Assembly: GCA_947179485.1 (NCBI GenBank)
Contig: OX359247.1
Span: 36,742,801-36,806,800, forward strand
Direction of reading: 5' to 3'
Origin: Allacma fusca
Lineage: Eukaryota; Arthropoda; Collembola; Symphypleona; Sminthuridae
DNA: 64,000 bases
Under the pieces are notes generated by a model. It had not been told where the DNA came from. It saw only the letters and a program-made list of their open reading frames with translations, and ran no database searches. Below are positions 9,739-20,483 of the stretch, in pieces (the first letter of the stretch is position 1; each line of letters opens with the position of its first letter). Position numbers and translations under genes: made by a program.

Positions 9739-12700
9739 ATGCATAGCTCCATGAGGACTTTAATACTGATTCCGCTTTGTCTGTCCATCAGTATCCAAGG
9801 GGCGTTGACAGGGGAAGATGCTTCTGACTCAACAGAAAATGGTGAACAATGTTATATTATAAGTAAATTAAATTTAAGGTAAATTTAGAAATTGTTATCT
9901 ATAATATTATAGCACTCCTTTTAAAATAAGGTTCTACAGTGGAAGCTTGAAGTGTTGAAGGGAGGTTCGAGCTCAGAATATTCCATTTTAACAGGAGCAC
10001 AAGTGCTTCATTTTATTTCGCATGCTGGTAAGAAATTTCGCTACCCTTTTCGAGCGCTCTTTTGTGTAAAATGGTTTTAGTTATGATTTTCGATCAAGTA
10101 TATTCATATTATCGCAAGCAGTGCTACGCACAAGTTCAAGTAGGCCATGAGTATTTCAAGTTATGGTCAAGTTTGGGTCATGGTCAAGCTGGAGAATATT
10201 ACTTGGGAGTCAAGTAATATTCATGGTCATATCTGATCATGTAAAAACTTGACCATGAACCATGAGTATTTCATGTACAGATTCAATTTAAATGAAGTTG
10301 CGCATGTCAAAGACACGGTACAAAAACTTTCAAAATAACATTTCGCTACTTCTTATTGTTTTATTTTTCAATATTATTTGCTTCAACGGGCAAGATTCTT
10401 TGATAAATATTTTTCAAATAAAATTTGGTTGCGTTTTTAGTTTGTTAAAACGGTTTGAAGGAAGGCATTTTTTGAAGAAACAATAATATGCGTTATTAGA
10501 GGATCTTATAAGTTAGCTCATGGCCACTTGTATAACATTAGTACATAAAGTTAATGATATGAAACGCGAATTAATTGTTAAATTGTCAGTGAAATAAATA
10601 AATTTCTATCTCTCATTATCTTAAATACTATTACAATTTGCAGAACATGTGAAAACAAAAGATATTGAATTAGTTTAAGTATATGCATGTATATAATTAC
10701 ATAAATACATACGTACGTTCGGTTGTGGTCATGGTCAAGTCACTGTCAGCATGATTAAGTCATGGTCAAGTCAAATGTAGTTTTGGTTGTACAAGATCAT
10801 GTTCAAGTGACGCAAAAAGTACTTGAATACATACTTGACCATGAAATTTCAAGTTATTACCTGAACATGAGTCGCCATGGTTCAAGATCGTGTGAAAAAA
10901 ATACTTGACTTTCATGGTCAAGTCAAGTTCATGGAATTTACTTGACTTGAGCGCAGCACTGTTCGCAAATCATCACACACTATGTGAAAAAGTGCACCGC
11001 CGTAAAAGTTTTACAATTCGGGAGTCAAATATTTGCTTTCATGTATTATAACAATATACAATATATTTAGAAACTATGGCACTAGAGGCCAACTATAGAC
11101 AAGGTGGTGTGGGCTTCATCAACAGTATCAATACCAAGTTGAAAATTGAACCAATGCTTTTCTCTTCATATCCATAGACCGCCTCTAATGCTATATTGTG
11201 TCCATACACTGGGGTCCCATGAAATTGGAACAACGAAAACTCTGAGACTCAGGGTCTAAATAATCTTAGAGTTGTGAACTTATCTATGAAGTTTTTTCTT
11301 GCTTTTATTCAGTTTTATGTGCCGATAATAGATATGCGATCAATTTTGGGGGAAAAAAATTTTTATATGAGAAACGAGGCAAAACAAAAAACAATCCAAA
11401 TTATTGCTGTGCATTGGTGTTGGAACAAAAGTGAAAACCGGGTTTAAACTGGGTGAAACTTCACAGCTCGGTTGACTAATAAGCCGTAGGCCACCCTTTT
11501 GCCATGAGGACAGCATTTATGCGCCGTGGGACGGAGCTGACGAGGTTCCGGGTGAATTCGGGGGGTATGTTGTCCCATATCTCCTTAATTCGGATTTTCA
11601 GGTCTTCTTTCCCGGTAATGTCAAATTTCCTCAGCTCCCGACCAATGTGATCCCACATATGTTCGATGGGGTTGATATCCGGACTTTGGGGGGCCCAGTC
11701 CAACACTGGTATCTTATTTTTCTTAAAATAGGCCCATGTGGACTTCGCCGTGTGCTTGGGGTCGTTGTCCTGTTGAAACACAAAGCGGCGTCCAAGTCCA
11801 AGTTTCAGTGCTGATTTTCTGACGTTTCGGTCGACTATGGCTTGGTAGTAGTGCTGGTCCATATTTCCATCCACAAACTCCATGGTTTCCACCCCATCTG
11901 CACTGATACAGCCCCAAACCATAACACTACCACCACCATGCTTCACAGTGGGAAATAAGAACCGCGGTCTCAGACCCTCACCGGGCTTTCTCCAGGCCCT
12001 GGTTCTTCCATCGCTGCCAAAGACATTAAATTTGCTCTCGTCGGACCACAAAACACGACTCCAAAACGTACCATTCTTACTTGCGTGGTTCCGGCACCAC
12101 AGGATCCTCTTTCGCCTGTTTTTAGCATTGATATAGGGCTTCTTCTTGGCTCGATGTGAGTTCCTTCCGCTCCGATACAGGATTCTTTTGATCGTGGTCC
12201 GATGGGCAGTCTTTCCCATTTCAACCTGAACCTGCGAGATGATCTTAGATACGGTCAGTCTAGGGTCTTTCTTGACCTTTCTGATAATTATCGACTCCTC
12301 GCGGGGGGTGAAGATACGGGCTTTGCCCCTCCCGGGCAGATCTCCGATGATACCAGTGTTCCTATATTTTTTAACAATGTTAAAGACCGTTGTGGGTCTT
12401 AGGCGGACCTCTTTGGCAATCTGCCTAAACGTTGGAGGATCCTTACCGTCGTTCCTCCACTTCTCGATCACTAGCTCTCTCACCGGTATTGGAATATGCT
12501 TTCTTCGTGGTTCCATCTTGACCTATATGTGTCAAAATGCTTAAAGGAATTCTAAAGGGTACTAAAATGTGTTTGCGATTTATTTTAATTAAAATAAAAT
12601 TACGTACCTTTAGTTATACGGCTCAGATCGTACCATAGTCAGTCGTGTTCCATCACTTATGCACGGGCAATTTCGGGCTTTGTTTACAACAAAGCCCGCC

Positions 12701-15025
12701 TAAAATTTACTAATGGCGCTATTGCAAATTATGAGCATGTCAAGGGAACGCCATTAAGTGCTTAACAATAAACCATCGAAAATTTTTTAATTCGAACCCT
12801 TCTGAAGTCATTAACATCATTGAAAGAATTTAATCATCTCTGTTCCAACTTCATGGGACCCCAGTGTATATTATGTATTTTTACATTTACAAGGTATATG
12901 AAAGTAATTATTTGGCTCCCAAATTTAAACATTGCACGAAGGTGCATTTTTCACGTATGTAGTGTGTGATGATTTGGGATAGTGCCACTCTAGTATAATA
13001 ATTCTAACAGCGAGAAGCAGTAGAAGTAAACTTGGTTTTCATTTTTAATGTTCAAATCCATTCGGAAGAGGGTGTGCCGAAAATTCTTGAAGATATAATC
13101 ACTTACCATTAATGACAGACTGGCCCTAACGGGTCGTATTCAGGAAATATTCAGATTCATTTCCTACTAATAGATTTGCTAAAAATATTTTAAAGTTCAG
13201 CCTTACTTACGTCCAAGGTTGGATGGAGACACCTTACCCGGATGAGTTCAGCCCTTTAGCATCTACACCCATTCAAGCATATAACTTAACTAAAATTATT
13301 AATATTTGGTTATTCGATTAAAATTTTAGTAAGACGTCACATTTAACGTACACCGGAATACGAAGGGTGGTGTACAATAGCCTTCACTATAAATGAAAAA
13401 CAAATTGAAAATTATGGGGGTTTATTTCCCCTGTCACAACGCTGTACGCTATATAGTTATTATGCAGCATACTGACTAGAAAGTACACGGATCAGTACGG
13501 ACAGTATCTATAATAACTGAATCATTTTCAGGGCACGAGTTTTTCGATGGACTACAGGTAAACTACAGCAATGCATTTGTGGACGTGATTGCAACGTTTC
13601 AAAATATAACCTCTACTTTAGCAACGATAGCCACGAAAATGCATATAATGGAGAAGCAAATCGCAGGTACCGACCATCAGTTTGTAATCGTTGAAGTAAA
13701 TGTGGGTAGTTGCAAATATGCTACATCAGTAAACTACAAAAGTTGCTTTATTATTTTTATGCGCTTAAAATGAAATAAAGATTTATCGACGGACCTTTCT
13801 TTTACTTTATTCTACTGTAGCATCAACAAATAGAATGGAACAAATGGAGAGCAATTTAGAAGGTAATGAATTTACGTAAGCGTAAGAAGCCAATATTAAT
13901 AGTATAGTGACTCTATGCTAAGCCAGTATTTATAAAAACAGGGCCACATTACGTATTTTATGCGAGCCTATGAAATAAAGATTTATCGAAGGAACTTCAC
14001 TTTTCTTTACTCTATGTACTTTAGCATCAACAAAAAGAATGGAGCATATAGAGAGCCAAATAATAGATATTAAATTATATTTATTTAAAAACCAATTTTG
14101 AACCTGCCAAAGATTATGTAATTGACAGATTTTCTAGGACCTACTGACAGATAATTATTAACTGTTTAGATAGTTACTACTCATAGTATAATTTACAAAT
14201 TAACAATATATTCGAAGGGCCCTTTGGTAACTGTATTGGTAATTAAGTGTGGATTCTTTTGGAACAAATACAACAAATGCACATGCAAATAGTGACAACC
14301 TGCCTTGTTTCCATTTTCAGGTGTGCAAACATACCTTCAATCCCGTTTACAAGCAATAGATACAAGAATGGAACGTTTGGATTACTTTACAAGTAATTAC
14401 TAAATTAAATAAAAAACTTATAATATTTTAGCGATTGAAAAATAGTTGCAATATTACCGGATTACTATGACTAAATAAGGCCAACTGATATTCTCTTTCA
14501 TACAGTACATTACAACAAAACCTTATCGAGGGCACTGCGAAAAATTGAAACTTTATCCTCAAGAAGAGACCAAAGTAAGAAACCCGCACTTGATATATAA
14601 ATGTTAAGCGTAATTATCTTCCTTGTAATTTTCCCCCAGAATGTGCGCGTAAGCATGTATGTATGTATTGGTTAAGTCGCTACCCTAAAGTTGCATAAAT
14701 CGTCTACATTATGTATAATCTAGGTCTTGTAAACGTGGAGGCCTACGAATGCAGTAATTTTTCAGGGGCAATGGTGAAGATAAAAAGCGAAGGCGGCAAA
14801 TACTGTTTCAATTTAGTTTCTGTCGAGCAAAATAAAGCCAGATACAATTTCAATGACAAGATTACTTCCATAAAGTTTGAAGGGAACTGCATACGTCTGC
14901 ACGAACATTTGGATTGTCAGGGTAAAAGTCTACAACTATTACGTGGGGTTTGGGTAGACTGTCAGAAAGATCTTGGAAAGTGTGGTTTCAAAAATACTGT
15001 GACATCCATTTCAGCATGTTATTGA
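9739..15025 (+). CDS. Gene 1: secreted coiled-coil / beta-gamma-crystallin-like protein
   Basis: Inferred spliced gene with exons 9739-9850, 13532-13666, 13821-13862, (14025-14066), 14321-14392, 14506-14574, 14640-14648 and 14724-15025. All introns are phase 1; without the bracketed exon the product is 246 residues. Exon 1 encodes a signal peptide (MHSSMRTLILIPLCLSISIQ) and an acidic stretch. The next exons are helical with heptad spacing and a QNIT glycosylation site. The last exon encodes a crystallin-like domain of about 95 residues: an aromatic-rich Greek key (AYECSNFSG), the ITSIKFEGNCIRL strand, and cysteines ending in a SACY C-terminus. AATAAA lies at 15279. The exon-1 donor is AAT|gttata, weaker than in B and C. 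The bracketed exon has lost its donor. A secreted oligomeric protein is likely; the ligand is unknown. Intron 1 holds a hAT-like and a Tc1 element. Confidence 0.75.
10119..10961. mobile_element. hAT-like element, GGTCAAGTCATGG-word family (A copy)
   Basis: Ends are CAGTGCTACGCACAAGT at the left and CAGTGCTGCGCTCAAGT (complement) at the right. The duplication is ATCGCAAG (10111-10118) against TTCGCAAA (10962-10969); the C copy retains ATCGCAAA, 7 of 8. Both ends carry TCAAGTCATGGTCAAG words. The ends resemble those of the element at 465-2261, so the two families are related. It lies in intron 1 of gene 1. Confidence 0.8.
11207..12866 (-). mobile_element. Tc1-like transposon, apparently complete
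   Basis: The element is 1660 bp, flanked by TA (11205-11206 and 12867-12868). Terminal inverted repeats of about 27 bases begin CACTGGGGTCCCATGAA, with one or two mismatches. The intact transposase frame is on the - strand. Segment C at about 61432 has the empty site, so it inserted after A and C separated. Confidence 0.93.
11476..12516 (-). CDS. Tc1-family DDE transposase, intact
   Basis: 346 codons, the usual length for Tc1 transposases. The N-terminal third is the paired-type helix-turn-helix DNA-binding region, including TFRQIAKEVRLRPTTVFNIV, followed by a basic GRGK hinge. The catalytic DD34E triad is visible: LWSDESKFNVFG for the first Asp, FQQDNDPKHTA for the second, and SPDINPIEHMWD for the Glu. 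The C-terminus reads NAVLMAKGWPTAY, followed by a stop. It catalyses cut-and-paste transposition in the nucleus at TA sites. No stop or frameshift interrupts it and it lies between matched inverted repeats, so the element could be active or recently so. Confidence 0.93.
   Translation of the reverse strand: MEPRRKHIPIPVRELVIEKWRNDGKDPPTFRQIAKEVRLRPTTVFNIVKKYRNTGIIGDLPGRGKARIFTPREESIIIRKVKKDPRLTVSKIISQVQVEMGKTAHRTTIKRILYRSGRNSHRAKKKPYINAKNRRKRILWCRNHASKNGTFWSRVLWSDESKFNVFGSDGRTRAWRKPGEGLRPRFLFPTVKHGGGSVMVWGCISADGVETMEFVDGNMDQHYYQAIVDRNVRKSALKLGLGRRFVFQQDNDPKHTAKSTWAYFKKNKIPVLDWAPQSPDINPIEHMWDHIGRELRKFDITGKEDLKIRIKEIWDNIPPEFTRNLVSSVPRRINAVLMAKGWPTAY
12867..13531. other. Rest of intron 1 of gene 1
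   Basis: No gene or element is recognised. The sequence aligns with 61436-62090 of segment C with few changes. It ends in the TTTTCAG acceptor of exon 2. Confidence 0.6.
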
Positions 15026-17122
15026 TGCTTTAAATTTAATCAATTAATTAAATTAAGACCATTAATTTTTTAATTTGATAAAAGTAAGAGTCAATAATAA
15101 TTAAATGATTATAACTTGTAAAATATGAATATTAGGTAATATTATCTATTGTAATTCAACAATAATGTTATGTCACAGTGAATAATTCATGTTCTAGGAG
15201 TCTTTCAGTGGACTCCAGACGAAGTATTGATGTAATCCAAACGGGCAAAATGCCCGTAGCTCAATAGAATTTATAAATAATAAAATTTCGGTTTATTTCA
15301 TGTAAATCATTTTCACCAAATCATTCTTTTTTAGTTTTTTATATGCCTGTAGGTGGGCGTAATCTCGTTCCATTTATATTACACATAACGGGACGAGTAA
15401 TGTCTCGGTATTTTAATATTATTTTCTGCTATTATTTTCTTAGTTTCATAAAACAAGATAAGTGTTATGGTTTTACTATATATTTTGCGGAAATGATACC
15501 TCGCTGAAGGACCAGCACTTCATGTGCAACTTTAAGCTTATAACTTGATTTTCTTTCCCGTTTGTTCACAGAACCTTCACTCAATATCTGTCCCTCACCG
15601 TCGCTAAAAAGTGAACGCCATTCTAATTCATAATTTTGCAAATACTGTAGTACTTTGCCCTTAAAATTTTTATTGGAAACAATTGTACAAACTTATAAAT
15701 AGCAGATAAATATGCGAATATAATTCTATGCCATACAAGCAAGTTTACTTTTGATGTCACCAGGTAGGTTAATGAGATTACTTTTCATTAATGCCTTGAC
15801 AAGATTACTGGGGGGATTTTGATTTGTGCAAGAGACTACATAAAAAGTTCCAACGTATTTACCATACATACCAAGAGGTATTTGTTGAAATACGGAGTAC
15901 CTCCTCTGGGGGCGGTCAATTTGAGACTTGTTTGAAATTTGACAGAGCTATGCCCACTGGTGCCCTAGTCTAGTCCGACTTGACTAGGAAAATAGGGAAT
16001 AGACTACACTAGTGGTTAATAGGAAGCGAAATGAATAGACTCGAATAGACTAGCGACATGCGAAAATTAGAAGGACTAGACTTGAATAGACTAGTTAGGT
16101 AACGAAAACACATAGAATAGACTTGACTAGGAAAATGTACCTATTCCTGCTCACAGATTTCGCTCAAATTAGGCAGCATAGAGCGAGCTCTAGCACTCGT
16201 TTTCATAAAATATACTCCATATTCTTTTGTCATAAATATGTACACTACCTGGAAACGAAAGGGTATACTTGCTTCTTGCACTCCAGCAGCAGCTAGCAAG
16301 TAGTATTTCGTCGTTGAAGATGATTGTGAGTAAACGAGTTTCATTTATGACTGAAAGCAAAATTGTATACACGCTTTACAAATATATTTATACGTAAATC
16401 ATTGTACTTTTGGTGAAACCTTTTAAAGATAATTTTACTTGTAATCAAAACGCATCTAATTCATTTTAGCCCTTCACCGAATACTTGTTCAGCCCATTTA
16501 TAACTTTTTACAAGTATTGTATAACTTTTTAAACAAAAATGAAAATATTACCGTGTATGAAGACATTTTTTTACATTTATATTTTGGGATCAAATTTACT
16601 TTAATCTAATTTACTACTTAAAAGCTCCTTTTTAGTTTTGATAAAAGTTGGTACACATGCAATATATCAGTAGTAGATTACGAAACATTGGCAAACAATT
16701 TACAACGAATCTATAGTTCCTGAGATATGAGTGGTCAAAGGTCACATTTGTTACTAAAGCAATTTTGGGATTTAGCTAATAAAAACTAACCTGACCGTTG
16801 AAACTAACCTGACCAGGATAAATTTTTTGAATGTTTGCTTTATAAAGCCGTAATATAAAAATAAATATTCAATCTTGCCTCCCATATTTACTACCCGAAA
16901 CCGCAATATTTGACTCGGAAAAATGATGATTAACTCAAATTAACCAGTATAATATTTTCTATTCAGTAAGTTATTATTTTGGCGTAGTAGCATTTGAATT
17001 TCGTCAGTGTTTATTAAAAATAAATCATAAATGACCTTAAATGATTTTTTAAACAATTTAAAATAGGATATCCTGAAGGCCTAGGAAAAATTCCCAAAAT
17101 CCCGGGCATTTTTAATGGAGGT
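15026..17122. other. 3' flank of gene 1 and spacer
   Basis: The first 850 bases match the 3' flanks of the decayed copy (29640-30190) and of gene 2 (35480-36050). An ACTAG-rich patch (about 15965-16140, GACTAGACTAG words) resembles the subterminal arrays of other elements, but only one end can be seen. From 16140 to 17117 I see no gene or repeat. Bases 17118-17122 (GAGGT) are the target duplication of the BEL/Pao element. Confidence 0.55.
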
Positions 17123-17585
17123 TGTTAGGCTTCGATAAGCTCCTCTAATGTTCACTTTAATATGAAGGACCAGCTGAATTAATATTCAGCAACAATTATA
17201 CAAAATAATGCAAGAAGTAATTCAGCATGTATACAAACAATTATTTACTTCTTTAATTAGCAATTATCACTTGTTTCTCAATAGATACAATAGCACGGTG
17301 AAAAGACTTATCAGTATCGAATATGTGTAATCGATCATAGCTTGTCTCGCACTGCTACTAATACAGTTGTTACATGTCCACACTGTTTTTCCTTCCAAAA
17401 TCATAATCATGACTTACATTATAAAGCATTGATAGTAATAATCATATGGCTTGAAGTAACATTATTTCAACTTTTTAAATAAAAGTTAATAACTTTTTCA
17501 TTTAAAATTAAACAATATTACATTTTTTAAATTATTTACAATAATTTAACTCAGCTTTTATAATCATTCAATCTACTCGACAACA
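17123..17585 (-). repeat. 3' LTR of the BEL/Pao element
   Basis: 463 bp. I see no difference from 27776-28238. A purine tract (complement GGGGAGGAGTT, 17586-17596) lies just inside and would prime plus-strand synthesis. Confidence 0.93.
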
Positions 17586-17615
17586 AACTCCTCCCCGTAA
17601 GCAAACTTCTGCTTA

Positions 17616-20027
17616 CTAATTTCGGACGTCGAGTAGGCACAATTTCGAAACAGGTCTTCTATAAGTAGCTCCATTTGCAGTTCTGACATCTACAACACGA
17701 ATAATGTTATCTCGACCTGGATATGTAGCAATAATTCGTCCTAATGGCCACGCATTTCTTGGCAATTTATCATCGACGATAATAACAACTTCATCAATTT
17801 GTATATTTCGATGCTGCTTATGCCACTTATTTCGTTGCACTAATATTGGCCTGTACTCCTTGATCCATCTTCTCCAGAAATTGTCAGCAAATTTTTGAGA
17901 AATTATCCATTGTCTCTTCAAATTTATGGAAGCCGCATCAATTTGCTGAATAACTTGCGTATTCATTCCGCATAGTAAATGATTAGGAGTTATGCTTTCA
18001 GGGTCTTTCGGATCGACAGAAACATGCGTCAAAGGTCTACTGTTCAGCGTATGCGAAACTTCAGCAAATAAAGTTTGTAAAGCTTCTTGCCTTAGTACCT
18101 GATTTGACAGAACCGCTCTCATTGCACGTTTAACTGAACGAATCATTCTTTCCCATGAGCCACCCATGTTAGGTGATGCCGGAGGAATAAACTTCCACTT
18201 AATGCCACGTGTAACCAACTTATTGCTTAACTCAGAATTATCCAACTGCTGAACCAACATTTTGAGCTCATTGTTAGCACCCACAAGATTTTTTCCATTG
18301 TCAGACCAGATGGTATTGATTCTTCCCCGTAAGCCAATCAAACGTCTTATAGCCATAATTGCAGAATCGGTGTTTAACTTTTCAGCCAATTCCAAATGTA
18401 CTGCTCTAGTTGCTAAGCATGAGAAAATTACCCCATAACGTTTCTCATAGCGCCTACCAACTCGTACTGAGAGAGGGCCAAAGTAATCCATACCAGTAAA
18501 GTAAAATGGTTTCACATATGGAGTAAGCCGTTCTTCTGGTAATAACCCCATTATTTGTTGAGTTGGATTAGCATTTATCTTTTTACATACAGGACAATTG
18601 AACTGAATGGATTTAATCAGCTGCTTCAAAGAAGGAATCCAATATTTTTGACGCACTTCATTTGCAACTGTCTCTTGCCCAACGTGCATATGAATGTAGT
18701 GGTAGTGTTTTACAAGTAGTTTAGTAAAACCATGATGTCGATCCAAAATTACTTGATTACAGGCACCTTTATTTGTTCGGGATGTTAATCGCATCACACC
18801 ATCATCTACCTTGGGGCATAACAATCTAAGAGAGCTTGTTGAAGGTATTAATTTATTATTTGACAACGCCGTCATTTCCTTGCTGTAGCACTCCCATTGA
18901 ACATTTTGCCACCACATCTTCTCAGCATAAATTATTTCATCAGGATTTAGTACTTTAGACTTGTTTGACTTGCCCTTACATCTGGAAATGAATCTCATCA
19001 TCCATGCTGTTGCTCGCAATAACTTGACCATTGATGAGAACTTGTAAACATCAGGAAGACAGGGTCTTAATACAGAAGTCAAATGTACAAATTCTAAAAC
19101 CTCATTAACTCCATCAGCATTGATTCTAGATTTCAACTTGAGTTCCTTTGGCCACGCATCAGAACTTAATTTTAGAAATGAAGGTCCATTAAGCCATCTG
19201 CTAGAATTACTTAAATCCACAGCTGCCTCATTTCTAGTTGCTTCATCAGCTACATTGTCTTTACTTGATACCCAATTCCATTGCTTTACATCAGTTAGTT
19301 CATCAATTTCTCCAAGCCGTTGTGCTACAAATGTCTTGTACCGGTTAGAATCAGAGCGAATCCACCGTAGTACAATTTGAGAATCGGTCCACAAGAAAGT
19401 TTCGGCTATGTTTAAATTATGATGGTATTTGATGAAATCACCCATCCTGCTCCCAGTAACTGCGGCCATCAACTCCAAACGAGGAATTGTCATCGGCTTT
19501 AAAGGTGCTACTCTAGTTTTTGACATTAAGAACGAAACTCGAATGCCATCAACCGTTTCACATCTTAAATAACCAACAGCAGCATAGGCCATTGAACTTG
19601 CATCACAAAATATGTGAAGTTGAAGTTTAGAACTGGAGCCAAAACCATACCACCTTGGTACAGATAAATTGATGAGCAGTTTTAGTTCATCCAGCCACAA
19701 ACACCATCTGATGTATATATCGTCACCAATCTCGTTGTCCCAACCAATTCCACTTTTCCAGATCTCTTGCAATAAAATTTTGCCTTTGATGTGGTAGTTC
19801 GAAATAAATCCGAGAGGATCGAAAATAGACATGATGACTTTTAGAACTTCTCGTTTAGTCGGAATCCGCTCATGTAACAGTATCTCAGAGGGTACCTTGT
19901 GGAACTTAACTTCGAAAATAAAGGCGTCACTATTTGGATCCCATTGTACACCAAGAACTCGTTCTACCGGATACTGACTTTCGCTCTTAATACATTTCAT
20001 ACCATCAGCTACAAGGTGTTGATCCAT
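17616..20027 (-). CDS. BEL/Pao pol, C-terminal part: connection, RNase H, integrase
   Basis: 803 codons open. Early residues carry the Pao connection region (VLGVQWDPNSDAF). RNase H follows, with IFCDASSMAYAAVGY and the downstream WTDSQIVLRWI. The integrase has an H-H-C-C zinc region (HYHYIHMH, then CPVCKK) and a DDE core: GMDYFGPL, WSDNGKNLVGANNEL and GGSWERMIRSVKRAM. The C-terminal domain rich in LPRNAWPLGRI is typical of Pao integrases. This part is undamaged. It was once continuous with the reverse transcriptase at 24632-24919; the hAT-like element now separates them, and its 8-bp duplication falls within coding sequence. Confidence 0.93.
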   Translation of the reverse strand: MDQHLVADGMKCIKSESQYPVERVLGVQWDPNSDAFIFEVKFHKVPSEILLHERIPTKREVLKVIMSIFDPLGFISNYHIKGKILLQEIWKSGIGWDNEIGDDIYIRWCLWLDELKLLINLSVPRWYGFGSSSKLQLHIFCDASSMAYAAVGYLRCETVDGIRVSFLMSKTRVAPLKPMTIPRLELMAAVTGSRMGDFIKYHHNLNIAETFLWTDSQIVLRWIRSDSNRYKTFVAQRLGEIDELTDVKQWNWVSSKDNVADEATRNEAAVDLSNSSRWLNGPSFLKLSSDAWPKELKLKSRINADGVNEVLEFVHLTSVLRPCLPDVYKFSSMVKLLRATAWMMRFISRCKGKSNKSKVLNPDEIIYAEKMWWQNVQWECYSKEMTALSNNKLIPSTSSLRLLCPKVDDGVMRLTSRTNKGACNQVILDRHHGFTKLLVKHYHYIHMHVGQETVANEVRQKYWIPSLKQLIKSIQFNCPVCKKINANPTQQIMGLLPEERLTPYVKPFYFTGMDYFGPLSVRVGRRYEKRYGVIFSCLATRAVHLELAEKLNTDSAIMAIRRLIGLRGRINTIWSDNGKNLVGANNELKMLVQQLDNSELSNKLVTRGIKWKFIPPASPNMGGSWERMIRSVKRAMRAVLSNQVLRQEALQTLFAEVSHTLNSRPLTHVSVDPKDPESITPNHLLCGMNTQVIQQIDAASINLKRQWIISQKFADNFWRRWIKEYRPILVQRNKWHKQHRNIQIDEVVIIVDDKLPRNAWPLGRIIATYPGRDNIIRVVDVRTANGATYRRPVSKLCLLDVRN

Positions 20028-20483
20028 ATTTGCAAGTATTTGTGGATGACTTGAAATCCAATTACGAATATTAAATCCACCAGACTTATGCAGTGATGCT
20101 CATTCGAATTCCCACTACTCTAAAATACGCTATGTAGAAATGCGCCAGTTACATCTGCCGTTTCTACTACAAAATTCAGATGTGACAGTGTAAACCCTAC
20201 CTCTAATTACAACACATTTATATTTACGCAAAACACTACCCACTACCACTACCAGTACTTTGTTGGCGCCTACCTAACCACTACCAAAACACTACTCTAA
20301 AAAAATTATATTCGCCACCCACTACTCTACACTTGGCTAACGCAAGATGTTGGAATTTTAAAAGTAGTTTTTAATAAAACGTTAGAACCAAACAAAATTA
20401 ACACTAAAAATGTAGTACCTCCATCCATTTCAGATTACAAAATGCCTCAGAAATTATTTCATTACCAGCATTTGCTAACAAAC

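Noticed and set aside
10292-10486. 64-codon frame with a hydrophobic segment, conserved in three places
   Set aside because: It lies wholly inside the GGTCAAG hAT-like element; its conservation reflects segmental duplication.
15952-16140. Another hAT-like element with ACTAG words
   Set aside because: Only one candidate end (near CACTGGTGCCCTAG) is visible, and no matching inverted end or 8-bp duplication was found.
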